DNA of 64,000 nt from Chytridium lagenaria. Lineage: Eukaryota; Chytridiomycota; Chytridiomycetes; Chytridiales; Chytridiaceae. Numbering within the stretch: position 1 is the first letter of the stretch; each line of letters begins with the position of its first letter. This document shows, piece by piece, positions 37,273 to 48,435 of the stretch. The notes under the pieces were generated by a model. The model was not told the DNA's origin and did no database searches. It saw only the letters and a list, made by a program, of their open reading frames with translations. A program made the position numbers and the translations under genes. Where the stretch lies: assembly GCA_025449115.1 (NCBI GenBank), contig JAHLKC010000020.1, positions 332,786 through 396,785 of the forward strand. The letters are read 5' to 3'.

Positions 37273-38391
37273 TTATTTTACAAGGTGATAATCGGCCCGT
37301 GATTTCCAGTACTCATCACCATAAGAAATGGTCACCTCCTCCCCAGCACGTATCAATCTTTTTGTAATAAACACGACATGCCAACGATTCTTGTACGGAA
37401 CCAGCATTGAATTGGTGTTTGGGTTGGCGTCATGATTGATGAACCTTTGAAAAAAAAAATAATGGTGAGATGTAAAACTATTAGATGCTTATACAAGCGC
37501 ATACACTAGCTTAAATTAAGGGAGGGGGGGGGGTGATAACGATACCTTGCCCAATTTCCGGCAAAGCGAATGTCAATACCCAGAGCAATAGCTCTGCCCT
37601 GATCATCCTTGACGGAAGACGGGTAATTCCAAGAATAATCGGAAATGGTGTCTGCAGAAGGAAAGAAGTAGAAAAGTTAGGAAAACCACAAAAAAAAGGT
37701 GGGTGTATGGATAGGAGAGCGGAATGCAAAAAAAAAAACAAAAATAAAAGTAAAAGAGAGACAGCTTACTATTCGTTATCACACCCAAGTATTCTGCTAC
37801 GATATTGGATGCACCCACATTCACCGCGGCAAACATTCCATACCCCTTCTCTGGTGATACCCACTTGATGATAAACCTCTTATCATCCTTGAACCCCTCC
37901 TTTTCAAAAAACAATGAATACTGCTGCCGCCTCAAGTCTGCCAGTCGTGCGCTCTTTTGATATATCACGTCTGTTGTTATATCATGAGCTTCGACAAACG
38001 GAGCGATAACGGGGTCAACGCCTAAAGAGTGTAGACGGTGTACCCCGAAATGAACCTCGAGGTCTTCTTGAGTGAAAGACCTCTCTGATTCATCTGGAGT
38101 CGACGTAAAGGTGGGAGGGGTTCTCGAATGTAGAAACGGTAGAGGAGAGTTTGAGGAGAGACCTGTGAATAGGTTTGAGATGTGAGATGATTCTGATGCA
38201 GAAGTGGAATTGAAGAGCTGCATCATGTGTGTAATCATTGAGTTAGATTTGAGGAAAGAGTTGGGGTTTGGATCAATGTGGATTACCTGAACTGCAGCCA
38301 ATGTGATGACTGCCACTGTCACTGTAGACCACGCTAGCGGTATGTGAGAACTCTTTCTTGGCTGTCTCTTGATGTCGTTGGAGGCGCCCAT
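37273..38391 (-). CDS. Membrane-anchored SET-domain protein, copy B
   Basis: Paralogue of the gene at 35,893-36,976 in opposite orientation, with the two 3' ends facing each other about 300 bp apart. It opens MGASNDIKRQPRKSSHIPLA and has the anchor WSTVTVAVITLAAVQ. The first intron sits at the same codon (AAVQ|LF) as in copy A. The shared region VHFGVHRLHSLGVDPVIAPF leads to the SET core: KWVSPEKGYGMFAAVNVGAS, VAEYLGVITN, ISDYSWNYPSS, GIDIRFAGNWARFINHDANP and AGEEVTISYGDEYWKSRADY. All motifs are in frame, and it ends HLVK at 37,273. Identity is high in the core and low in the N-terminal region, so the duplication is not recent. Confidence 0.82.
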
Positions 38392-38641
38392 GGGTGTTGC
38401 AGTGTACATGCGCTTGGAAAGTCCTTGCAGCTAAGCATCATCCATGAGCTGCTGCTATGAGCATGGTCCTATCAAAATTGTCAGCAAGGGAGGATCAGCC
38501 GCCGTCTATGAATCGCACAGCAAGGATGGATGCTTTTACATTCTCATTCAAACAAAGGCATCCAGATCCACAGTCACGCCAAACAATAATGGCATACCAA
38601 CGGAAGTAAAGAGTCGAGTTTGTTGAGGATACAGCGGGGGG

Positions 38642-39113
38642 TTGGCGTCGTCGACGGTCAAGCCGGGGATGTTGGATATGCTGAGGCCGATTCTACAACC
38701 GTTCAGTTATATGAGATTCGAGATGGAGAGAATCAATAATGAAAGGGATGCTTATGAGAGTTGCTCAAGGTGGTTTAGCGGAGAATCACCCTTTGTTCAA
38801 GAACCTTCGTGTCTTTCTTACATGTTACTAAAATACTCTTTGGAGGATGACTTCCCACTGTAAGTTATTGATCCCGTTCTTAATATAAAACCAAACTTCT
38901 GGCCATCGTCAGCGAGTTGATGAGTTCCTATAAATGTCAATCTCTGGCGGCGGTCCCTCAAGTTGAGGGACTGTCTCCGGGAGATGAGGTATTGGTCGCC
39001 GTGTTATGGAGGTATGAGACTATAATCTTGCAAATGCTTATTTTCCTCTTCCACCACGGTGAAATTCCCTGCAGCCGATAAACATACCAATGCCGTCTTT
39101 AAACTGTGAGGTG
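38642..39113 (+). CDS. Possible hypothetical gene fragment
   Basis: Exon-like pieces read MRFEMERINNERDAYESCSR and PSCLSYMLLKYSLEDDF with a GTAAG donor at about 38,861. An acceptor at about 38,910 leads to MSSYKCQSLAAVPQVEG and LSPGDEVLVAVLWR, with another GTATGAG donor at about 39,011. Two consistent splice signals argue for a gene, but I do not recognise it and cannot fix either end. Antisense frames at 39,038-39,379 compete for the 3' part. Confidence 0.25.
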
Positions 39114-39679
39114 GGAAAGTTCCACGAGTGGTGTGTTCTTGTCCAAAATTCACGTTTTATTTGCTTTTTGTGATATTTTTTCTGCCTAGATATGATCGTA
39201 AAATATCTTTCCCTTTTTTCTGCGGCTTGATGGAATGTGGCGATTTGGTCTTGCTTTCGGCGTCGTCGTCTTCGAGTTTCTCCTTTTTCTTTTTCTATTT
39301 TTTTTGGAGACGTGTGTATCAGCAAAGATATTGCAAAACCACATGAAGAAAGATAATATACCAGATGCCTGATCTCCATTCTTTCCTTTCTCCGACGTTA
39401 ACAGTTTCTTCTTCAACTTTTTCCGATTCAAGGCCGAATCATCATCTTGAGATTTATACAGTCTTCAATGCCATTTCAGTTCAGAAAGAATCAGGGCTCG
39501 AAACCTACTTTTTGGGTATCGGAGACTCTGACGCCTTCGCCTTACCCTGCGCAAACCCCTCATTCGGAATCCAAGTCTCGGCCAGTCGCCGCAGCTGCAC
39601 ATTCGCAGCTTCCGACTTGAGTGCCAACGTTTTCAGCAAGTCCTTGTCCATGTCATTGTCGTACGAGTTTGTTGAAGCG

Positions 39680-40261
39680 ATGGAGGTTGCAGACATCTTG
39701 AAGGAAAACAAGTGCGATGTGGCGACGTTGAGGTTGCGGTTGGAGAAACTCAAGGTGGGGATGTGGTTGAGAAGAGGTGTATGTCTAATGTTGTTGCGTA
39801 GGAAAGGGTGCAGGAGGGTGGGGATGATGTCTTTCCGGAGGCGGTGGGGGGAGGTTTGGGCATTGATGATGTGTCATGGTGTTGACGGCTTTGTAGATAA
39901 GCATTACTTTGAGCTCGTCAAGGAGAACAGGATCTTGAATCAACTCATTAAGCAGTATGAATCTACCATGGAGGTCATCATGGCGAAATTTAGAGCTCAA
40001 ACAGTAAGGGGTGTTTATCATTACCTACTGACGTGAAAAAGAGTTTAATTCAAAAGGAGAAGCACACGTTGCAATCGGATTGGAATCAAAATTACTATCA
40101 GCAAAGGTTTTGGATAGAGCTGTATCCAGCGTATTGATTTTTTTTAAAAGGCGGAAAATGAGAAACTGAGGAAAGAAAACATGTTCCTGGCCGAACAACT
40201 CGGTCAATCTCTAGTCGCTATACGTAGCGCGTTACAAGCTGAAGCGGAAGAACATGAATAA
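39680..40261 (+). CDS. SIKE/FGFR1OP2-like coiled-coil protein
   Basis: The ATG at 39,680 gives MEVADILKENKCDVATLRLR followed by LEKLK and an intron. Further exons hold FELVKENRILNQLIKQYEST with MEVIMAKFRAQT, then EKHTLQSDWNQNYYQQ, and finally AENEKLRKENMFLAEQLGQS, ending EAEEHE and TAA at 40,259-40,261. ENxxLxxLLxxYxxTxELIMxKxRxQ followed by a second leucine-zipper block is the pattern of the SIKE/FGFR1OP2 family, which binds striatin in STRIPAK complexes. The assignment rests on these two short blocks, so it is moderate. An antisense ATG frame starting at about 39,694 (MSATSIASTNSYDNDMDKD) overlaps the 5' end and looks protein-like too. Confidence 0.5.
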
Positions 40262-40287
40262 CTACGTCGACGCCGACTGTACTTTAT

Positions 40288-41327
40288 TCAGAACGTTGCC
40301 TGCATTTTCAGATATTCTTTTGTGAGGGGACTATCCGGCTTTGACACGACGATTGGCCGACCCATATCTGAAGTCTCGCATATATCTTCATGCAACGGAA
40401 TTTCGCCAAGAATGGGAATCCCGAGAGCCGTTGCTTTCTTAATAGCACCATTATACCCAAAAACGTGGCTTTTGTTTCCACAGGATGAACATTGGAAAAA
40501 GCTCATATTTTGTACTAGACCGAGGATCTAAAAAGTTGGAATAGACTCGAGATATTGTCAACGAACCTCTACATTCATTTTGTTAATAACGTTATGCCTT
40601 TCATCGTGTCCGCTAATGCGACGTCTTGCGGAGTAGAGACTATGATGGCTCCTTCATGCAATTTTAGTTTCCATCAAAGATTCTTGGAGAATAACAAACC
40701 TGCTATCTTGACTTGCTGTGCAATCGATAACTGGACATCTCCTGTTCCTGGTGGCATATCATGACGAGGTAGTCCAACGATCCCCAATCAACATCCCACA
40801 ACAATGCTGATCCCTTTCATCACCTACAAATATCGACGCTTCAGCGGTCCAGCCAATGCCAACTTCAAGAAAATACCATCAGACCTCGCCAAACGACCGG
40901 AGCACCCTCATCAATCAAAAACCCCATTGACATGCATTTCACTCCATAGTTTTCAAGCGGTTGTAGTTTGTTTTCTATAATTGTATTGACATGAATCATC
41001 TTCTAACGTACACATACTTTCTGTAATGCCGGCTTTTCCTCTTAGGTTCATCATCAACGGGATAGAGGGTCCAAACAGATCTGCATCTAAAAGTCCAACG
41101 CGATGACCGGATGCCTTTAAGGCAGTGCCAAGTTGGCTGAAATGGGGTAAGCTGTCCAGAAATGTTCACAGTGATGCTCCAACCAGACACTGTTGATTTG
41201 CCGACACCTCCTTTGGCTGATGACACGCATAAAACATTATCGACACCCGAGAGTGGCTGACGAATGGGTGCCTTTGATGATGGAATGACGGCGCTGCTCT
41301 GGTCGCATAGCGTCGAATGAATTGCAT
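40288..41327 (-). CDS. IND1: Mitochondrial complex I Fe-S assembly P-loop ATPase (IND1/NUBPL)
   Basis: Mrp/NBP35-type ATPase that delivers Fe-S clusters to respiratory complex I in the mitochondrial matrix. The N-terminus [14 protein letters not shown] is Arg-rich, as expected for a presequence. Then come [20 protein letters not shown] with the Walker A GKGG-type motif ([17 protein letters not shown] across an intron), [19 protein letters not shown], and [20 protein letters not shown] with VVWRGLMV. After a frame break follow [28 protein letters not shown] and [18 protein letters not shown] with the CxxC that carries the bridging cluster. [20 protein letters not shown] precedes the stop at 40,288. 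Domain order is complete. Presence of IND1 implies a functional complex I. Confidence 0.88.
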
Positions 41328-42052
41328 GGTTGGGAAGTCAGCAGAAAAATCTTTTCACCACGCAGAACTTTAGTTTTGATGTGAAGCTGTCACTCTAAAC
41401 TTTAAGCAATATCTCGAGCAGACGTGTTATCCAGGGCATCTGGATTGATGTCAATATAAACCGATGAAAGATCACATTTTCAACTGTTTATATTCTTTGT
41501 TCGAGAGTCACAAAGTCCTGAATCTGTACGGTACGTGATGCTTTCACAAATTGATTTGAGTGAGGCTATCGATGGAATGTGCCGTGATTCCTTAATCATT
41601 CCATGGTGCAGCTCCAGGAAACTTAGCGGTTTCAGTAAGTTTCGTATGTTTTTGATCCTTGATTACATTTTTTAATAATGACATACGGTTTTCGTAAGAA
41701 AAATACTTGGTATAGGTACTCCTTAAAAAAATTAGGATTATTCACGTGCACAACTACAGCTGTGCAGTGCTTTTCGTAAAACTTAATGTATTTTCTGAAT
41801 GTGTATTAAAAGTAAAGGAAAAAAGGTTGGAAGGAAACAGAAGGGATACCTTAGTACATACAAAAATAGAATGATGGAGTTTCAAAGGGGATAATTAAAA
41901 AGAGAACTGCAAATCTTGGGGGAGGAGAACGTTGTCAAAGGCGAAATGAATGACCAAACAAAACATAAATAGTGTACAAAAAAAATAATCCAAGACGAAG
42001 TTAAGGGGGGTATACAGCACACAACAACATAGAAAACAAATCCCTTCCAATA

Positions 42053-42840
42053 TCAAATATACCGATCCAAATACTCCCCCAAAAGCCTCAACTTTTTCTT
42101 AGGGTTACCCCTCCTCATTCGATACTTTGTACTCGTGAAATGCGCCGTCTCCATGGCTTGAATGACGAGATTATGATGATGATCGTGATGATGAGAATGA
42201 CAAAGAACATGACGCCACTGGTGATTAGGATGCATTTGTTTTTCGCCATCCAGCCTTTCCAGCTGTTTAAAAGGTGAGTTAGGGATTGGGGGTGAGGAAG
42301 GAGAAAATGAAGGGGAGAAGCGCTTACGAGAGTGAACGGGCTGTTGATTTTTGTTGTTGTACTGCTGCTTCGAGCTCTGAGAGTTTTCTTGGAGGTATTC
42401 GAGGTGGGTGTTGCGGTCGATAATCTGATTCAAGCGTTGATGGCATGGTGTTAGTTTTAAGTAAGAATAAAAAAGGCTATGATATGAGAGACATATGTAC
42501 CTTTGTGATGTTGTCTTTGTAAAGGTTTGTTGTTTCTATCATGCACCATGCAGTCAGTCAGCAATTGATTCCAAAGAACAATGAATGCATCAAGGCCTCT
42601 CTCACCTTCAAGTTCTCTTTGGGTCTGTGTTCGTCGTCAACCAAAACAAAGTCACATTAGCATTCAGGTAGCAGAGAAGAGATGAAGGTAGACGGCGAGA
42701 GACGGCATGCTTCCCCATACCTTTTCGAGGGCAGTCTCCACAACCTCCTCCTCCTCCTCCTTTGTATTCCATCCAAACAAGTTCCACTTCTTCTTCTCCT
42801 TCTTCTCCTTCTTGTCCTTCTTTTCCGGTGATTCAGGCAT
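42053..42840 (-). CDS. Synaptobrevin-like R-SNARE, array copy 1
   Basis: Most diverged copy. It starts MPESPEKKDKKEKKEKKKW with WNLFGWNTKEEEEEVVETAL. The exon with KIIDRNTHLE equivalents and the TM exon are recognisable by alignment to copy 3. One base is lost in the SNARE exon (LENSQSS in place of LENAEEL). Another is lost at the end of the TM segment, where ATCATCATCATAATC replaces ATCATCATCATCAAT and shifts the frame of the tail. The tail itself, when realigned, reads TSTKYRMRRGNPKKKLRLLG and differs from the other copies by substitutions. It is either a decaying copy or affected by base-calling errors. See copy 3 for function. Confidence 0.6.
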
Positions 42841-43687
42841 CTCTCCGTCAACCTCCTTCGCCTCCTTGAGCTTCAACTTGCAGAATTCAACACAGTAACG
42901 TCGGTAGGAACCAAAGACACAGGATGCCTTCGCTACTATTTTTTTTTATACAAAAATTCAACGATGGCTGAGTATATAAAATCCGTCAAACCCAAATAGC
43001 GCTAAACCCAACGTCGAGCCAAATACACCGTAACAACGACGGTCATGAAATGCCTAGATAGAATCATCCCCTCTCCCACTACAGTTTCAAAAGCCTTCCC
43101 AGAGCATGAAAGTGCGGGACTCAATGATGATTAGCAGAACGAATAAATGTAAAGGGAATACGGGCAAAAGCATGGCAAAAGGGAACAGTGACTGTGTTCT
43201 TCACCGGTATTTTGAAGTAGGTAATATCGATGGAATTTGCCGTGATGCCTCACATTCCATGATGCAGCAGCTCTAGCAAACTTAGCGGTTTGGTAAGTTT
43301 CGTAGGTTTCTTTGGACTAGAACCATGGAACGTGACTAATGAATAATGAGATACGGATTTCGTAAGAAACACTACATTCTTAAAAAAGGAATCATTCACA
43401 ACTAGAGTGCTTTTCGGAAAACTAAATGTTTTTCCTGAATGTGTATTTAAAAGTAGGAGAAAAAAAAACTAAAAGGAGCCCAGTACATACAAAAATAAAG
43501 TGATAAAGTTTAAAAGGGGATAATAGAAACAGGAAAATGCAAATATTGGGGAGGGGAACGCTGTCAAAGGCGAAATAAGTGACCAAACAAAGAAAACATA
43601 AATAGTGTACAAAAACAGCAAAGACGGAGTCAAGGGAGAAGGGGGGTATACATCACACAATAACACAGAAACGAAGTCCCATCTAAA

Positions 43688-44498
43688 TCAAATATACCGA
43701 TCCAAATATTCCCCCAAAAGCCTCAACTTTTTCTTAGGGTTACCCCTCTTCATCCTATACTTTGTACTCGTGAAATGCGCCGTCTCCATGGCTTGAATGA
43801 CGAGATTGATGATGATGATCGTGATGATGAGAGTGATAAAGAAGATGACGCCACTGGTGATTAGGACGCATTTGTTTTTCGCCATCCAGCCTTTCCAGCT
43901 GTGTACAAGGTGGGTTAGGGATTTTGGGGGAGTGAGGAAGGAAAAAATGACGAGAGAAGCGCTTACGAGAGTGAACGGGCTTTGATTTTTGTTGTTGTAC
44001 TGCTGCTTCGAGTTCTTCAGCGTTTTCTTGGAGGTATTCGAGGTGGGTGTTGCGGTCGATAATCTGATTCAAGCGTTGATGGCATGGTGTAAGTTTTAAG
44101 TAAGAATAAAGTCCAAAGGCTATGATATGAGACGGAAGCGGACATGTACCTTTGTGATGTTGTCTTTGTAAGGTTTGTTGTTTCTATCATGCACCATGCA
44201 GTCAATCAGCAATTGATTCCAAATAACAAAGAATGCATCAAAGCTCTCTCACCTTCAAGTTCTCTTTGAGTCTGTGTTTGTTCATCATCAACCAAACGAA
44301 GTCATATTAACATTCCATACGAAGCAGAGAAGAGATGAAGGTAGACGGCGAGAGACGGCATGCTTCCCCATACCTTTTCAATGGCAGTCTCTACAACCTC
44401 CTCCTCCTCCTCCTTTGTATTCCATCCAAACAAGTTCCACTTATTCTTCTTCTTCTTCTTCTCTCCTTCTTGTCCTTCTTTTCTGGTGATTCAGGCAT
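43688..44498 (-). CDS. Synaptobrevin-like R-SNARE, array copy 2
   Basis: Same exon structure as copy 3. The SNARE exon is intact (IIDRNTHLEYLQENAEELEA), and the TM exon reads MAKNKCVLITSGVIFFITL. The Lys/Glu-rich N-terminal exon has an altered TTC-repeat (about 44,444-44,465) that moves the frame. One A is also missing at the end of the SNARE exon, where KARSLS becomes KPVHS. The microsatellite in the Lys-coding tract is an obvious place for length change, real or technical. Confidence 0.6.
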
Positions 44499-45359
44499 CT
44501 CTCCGTCAACCTCCTTCTCCTCCGTGAGCTTTCGACTTGCAGAATTCAACACCGTAACGTCGGTGGAGGAACCAAAGACACAGGATGCCTTCGCTACTAT
44601 TTTTTTTTATACAAAAATTCAACGATGGCTGAGTATATAAAATCCGTCAAACCCAAATAGTGCTAAACCCAACGTCGGAGCCAAATACACCGTAACAACG
44701 ACGGTCATGAAATACCTAGATAGAATCATCCCCTCTCCCGACTACAGTTTCAAAAGCCTTCCCAGAGCATGAAAGAGCGGGACTCAATGATGATTAGCAG
44801 AACGAATAAATGTAAAAGGGAATACGGGCAAAAGCATGGCAAAAGGGAACAGTGACTGTGTTCTTCACCGAGTATTTTTGAAGTAGGTATTATCGATGGA
44901 ATTTGCCGTGATGCCTCACATTTTCCATGATGCAGCAGCTCTAGCAAACTTAGCGGTTTTGGTAGGTTTCGTAGGTTTCTTTAGACTAGAACCATGGAAC
45001 GTGACTAGATGAATAATGAGATACGGATCTCGTAAGAAGAACACTGCATTCTTAAAAAAGAGGAATCATTCACAACTAGAGTGCTTTTCGGAAAACTAAA
45101 TGTTTTTCCTGAATGTGTATAAAAAGTAGGGGAAAAAAAAACTAAAAGGAGCCCAGTACATACAAAAATAAAGTGATAAAGTTTAAAAGGGGATAATAGA
45201 AACAGGAAAATGCAAATATTGGGGGAGGGGAACGCTGTCAAAGGCGAAATAAGTGACCAAACAAAGAAAACATAAATAGTGTACAAAAACAGCAAAGACG
45301 GAGTCAAGGGAGAAGGGGGGTATACATCACACAAAACACAGAAACAAGTCCCATCTAAA

Positions 45360-46178
45360 TCAAATATACCGATCCAAATAATCCCCCAAAAGCCTCAACT
45401 TTTTCTTAGGGTTACCCCTCTTCATCCTATACTTTGTACTCGTGAAATGCGCCGTCTCCATGGCTTGAATGACGAGATTGATGATGATGATCGTGATGAT
45501 GAGAGTAATAAAGAAGATGACGCCACTGGTGATTAGGACGCATTTGTTTTTCGCCATCCAGCCTTTCCAGCTGTGTGCAAGGTGGGTTAGGGATTGGGGA
45601 GTGAGGAAGGAAAAATGACGGAGAGAAGCGCTTACGAGAGTGAACGGGCTTTTGATTTTTGTTGTTGTACTGCTGCTTCGAGTTCTTCAGCATTTTCTTG
45701 GAGGTATTCGAGGTGGGTGTTGCGGTCGATAATCTGATTCAAGCGTTGATGGCATGGTGTTTAGTTTTAAGTAAAGAATAAAGTCCAAAGGCTATGATAT
45801 GAGACGGAAGCGGACATGTACCTTTGTGATGTTGTCTTTGTAAAGGTTTGTTGTTTCTATCATGCACCATTGCAGTCAGTCAGTCACTTGATTCCAAAGA
45901 ACAATGAATGCATCAAGGCCTCTCTCACCTTCAAGTTCTCTTTGAGTCTGTGTTTGTTCATCATCAACCAAACGAAGTCATATTAACATTCCATACGGAG
46001 CAGAGAAGAGATGAAGGTAGACGGCGAGAGACGGCATGCTTCCCCATACCTTTTCAATGGCAGTCTCTACAACCTCCTCCTCCTCCTCCTTTGTATTCCA
46101 TCCAAACAAATTCCACTTATTCTTCTTCTTCTTCTCCTTCTTCTCCTTCTTGTCCTTCTTTTCTGGTGATTCAGGCAT
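45360..46178 (-). CDS. Synaptobrevin-like R-SNARE, array copy 3 (cleanest frame)
   Basis: R-SNAREs sit on vesicles and zip with Q-SNAREs to drive membrane fusion. This copy reads through all exons: MPESPEKKDKKEKKEKKKKN, KWNLFGWNTKEEEEEVVETA, the short exon TQRELE, ETTNLYKDNITK, then IIDRNTHLEYLQENAEELEA and AVQQQKSKARSLS. An intron then joins to WKGWMAKNKCVLITSGVIFF and a TM span rich in Ile. Alignment to synaptobrevin (VLERGEKLEDL..) puts the Arg of DRNTHLE at the central 0 layer. There is no longin domain, as in brevins. Oddities are a highly charged N-terminus and a tail of about 35 residues after the TM span (STKYRMKRGNPKKKLRLLGD), where brevins usually end within a few residues. The start is the first ATG in frame; an upstream exon is possible. 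Confidence 0.75.
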
Positions 46179-47040
46179 CTCTCCGTCAACCTCCTTCTCC
46201 TCCGTGAGCTTTCGACTTGCAGAATTCAACACCGTAACGTCGGTGGAGGAACCAAAGACACAGGATGCCTTCGCTACTATTTTTTTTTATACAAAATTCA
46301 ACGATGGCTGAGTATATAAAATCCGTCAAACCCAAATAGTGCTAAACCCAACGTCGGAGCCAAATACACCGTAACAACGACGGTCATGAAATACCTAGAT
46401 AGAATCATCCCCTCTCCCGACTACAGTTTCAAAAGCCTTCCCAGAGCATGAAAGAGCGGGACTCAATGATGATTAGCAGAACGAATAAATGTAAAAGGGA
46501 ATACGGGCAAAAGCATGGCAAAAGGGAACAGTGACTGTGTTCTTCACCGAGTATTTTTGAAGTAGGTATTATCGATGGAATTTGCCGTGATGCCTCACAT
46601 TTTCCATGATGCAGCAGCTCTAGCAAACTTAGCGGTTTTGGTAGGTTTCGTAGGTTTCTTTAGACTAGAACCATGGAACGTGACTAGATGAATAATGAGA
46701 TACGGATCTCGTAAGAAGAACACTGCATTCTTAAAAAAGAGGAATCATTCACAACTAGAGTGCTTTTCGGAAAACTAAATGTTTTTCCTGAATGTGTATA
46801 AAAAAGTAGGGGAAAAAAAAACTAAAAGGAGCCCAGTACATACAAAAAATAAAGTGATAAAGTTTAAAAGGGGATAATAGAAACAGGAAAATGCAAATAT
46901 TGGGGGAGGGGAACGCTGTCAAAGGCGAAATAAGTGACCAAACAAAGAAAACATAAATAGTGTACAAAAACAGCAAAGACGGAGTCAAGGGAGAAGGGGG
47001 TATACATCACACAACAACACAGAAACAAGTCCCATCTAAA

Positions 47041-47856
47041 TCAAATATACCGATCCAAATAATCCCCCAAAAGCCTCAACTTTTTCTTAGGGTTACCCCT
47101 CTTCATCCTATACTTTGTACTCGTGAAATGCGCCGTCTCCATGGCTTGAATGACGAGATTGATGATGATGATCGTGATGATGAGAGTAATAAAGAAGATG
47201 ACGCCACTGGTGATTAGGACGCATTTGTTTTTCGCCATCCAGCCTTTCCAGCTGTGTGCAAGGTGGGTTAGGGATTGGGGGAGTGAGGAAGGAGAAAATG
47301 ACGGAGAGAAGCGCTTACGAGAGTGAACGGGCTTTTGATTTTTGTTGTTGTACTGCTGCTTCGAGTTCTCAGCATTTTCTTGGAGGTATTCGAGGTGGGT
47401 GTTGCGGTCGATAATCTGATTCAAGCGTTGATGGCATGGTGTTAGTTTTAAAGTAAAGAATAAAGTCCAAAGGCTATGATATGAGACGGAGCGGACATGT
47501 ACCTTTGTGATGTTGTCTTTGTAAAGGTTTGTTGTTTCTATCATGCACCATGCAGTCAGTCAGTCACTTGATTCCAAAGAACAATGAATGCATCAAGGTC
47601 TCTCACCTTCAAGTTCTCTTTGAGTCTGTGTTTGTTCATCATCAACCAAACGAAGTCATATTAACATTCCATACGGAGCAGAGAAGAGATGAAGGTAGAC
47701 GGCGAGAGACGGCATGCTTCCCCATACCTTTTCAATGGCAGTCTCTACAACCTCCTCCTCCTCCTCCTTTGTATTCCATCCAAACAAATTCCACTTATTC
47801 TTCTTCTTCTTCTCCTTCTTCTCCTTCTTGTCCTTCTTTTCTGGTGATTCAGGCAT
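47041..47856 (-). CDS. Synaptobrevin-like R-SNARE, array copy 4
   Basis: Nearly identical to copy 3, including the N-terminal exon, the TTNLYKDNITK exon and the TM exon. It differs by one missing base in the SNARE exon (GCTGAGAACTCG instead of GCTGAAGAACTCG), which turns ENAEELEAAV into ENAENSKQQY and would abolish the heptads. Upstream of the start its sequence diverges from the other units at about 47,925, marking the array edge. Confidence 0.65.
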
Positions 47857-48435
47857 CTCTCCGTCAACCTCCTTCTCCTCCGTGAGCTTTCGACTTGCAG
47901 AATTCAACACCGTAACGTTGGTAGAGAAACCAAAAGACACAGATTTCCTTCACAACTGTTTATTTTATAAAAAAATTCACTCTTGGAAATGATGGCTGAC
48001 GCCAAATTAGTGCTAAATACCATAACGTCGATACGTCAGACCACCGTACCGATAGCGGTCAATACGTAGATAGGATTATCCCACTCTCCCATCTACAGTC
48101 TCAAAAGCCTTTTTTTTCCGCTCTGCCCCCCGCGTATCCCTTTAATTCGTGATGAAACCACGGCGTTCCTATAGTAACGTCTCCAAAGATACAGTGGTAA
48201 GCTTCCACAGGATTCCTTACCTTCTCGTGGTCAGTCAAGCCTGTCTACACACAGAATCAAAGGCTCCTAAGACAAACATTACAATGTCCAGAGCATGAAT
48301 GAGAGGGGCTCAATGCAAAAAAAAATGATCAGCAGAACGAAATTAATTAAAATAAAGGGAATAGGGATAGAAGCACGGCAAAATTAGAGCAGGAACCGAG
48401 TTCTTCACCGAGTATTCTTGAAGTAGGTCTTTACA

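Larger units (their letters stand above)
41565..48435. repeat. Tandem array of four ~1.65 kb R-SNARE gene units plus a partial edge
   Basis: The same landmark (stop-codon region of the gene) occurs at 42,054, 43,689, 45,361 and 47,042, giving spacings of 1,635, 1,672 and 1,681 bp. Each unit holds one minus-strand R-SNARE gene and about 850 bp of flanking sequence, including a shared ATCGATGGAATTTGCCGTGA element. Units 3 and 4 are almost identical, unit 2 is close, and unit 1 is the most diverged. A diverged copy of the flanking part persists at about 48,260-48,435 and another at about 41,565-41,660. The gradient of similarity suggests stepwise unequal crossing-over growing at the right end. 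Confidence 0.88.

Noticed and set aside
44335..44640. Plus-strand ORFs across the SNARE array (Ser/Leu/Phe-rich)
   Set aside because: They are antisense shadows of the Lys/Glu-rich N-terminal exons and their TTC/CTC repeats.
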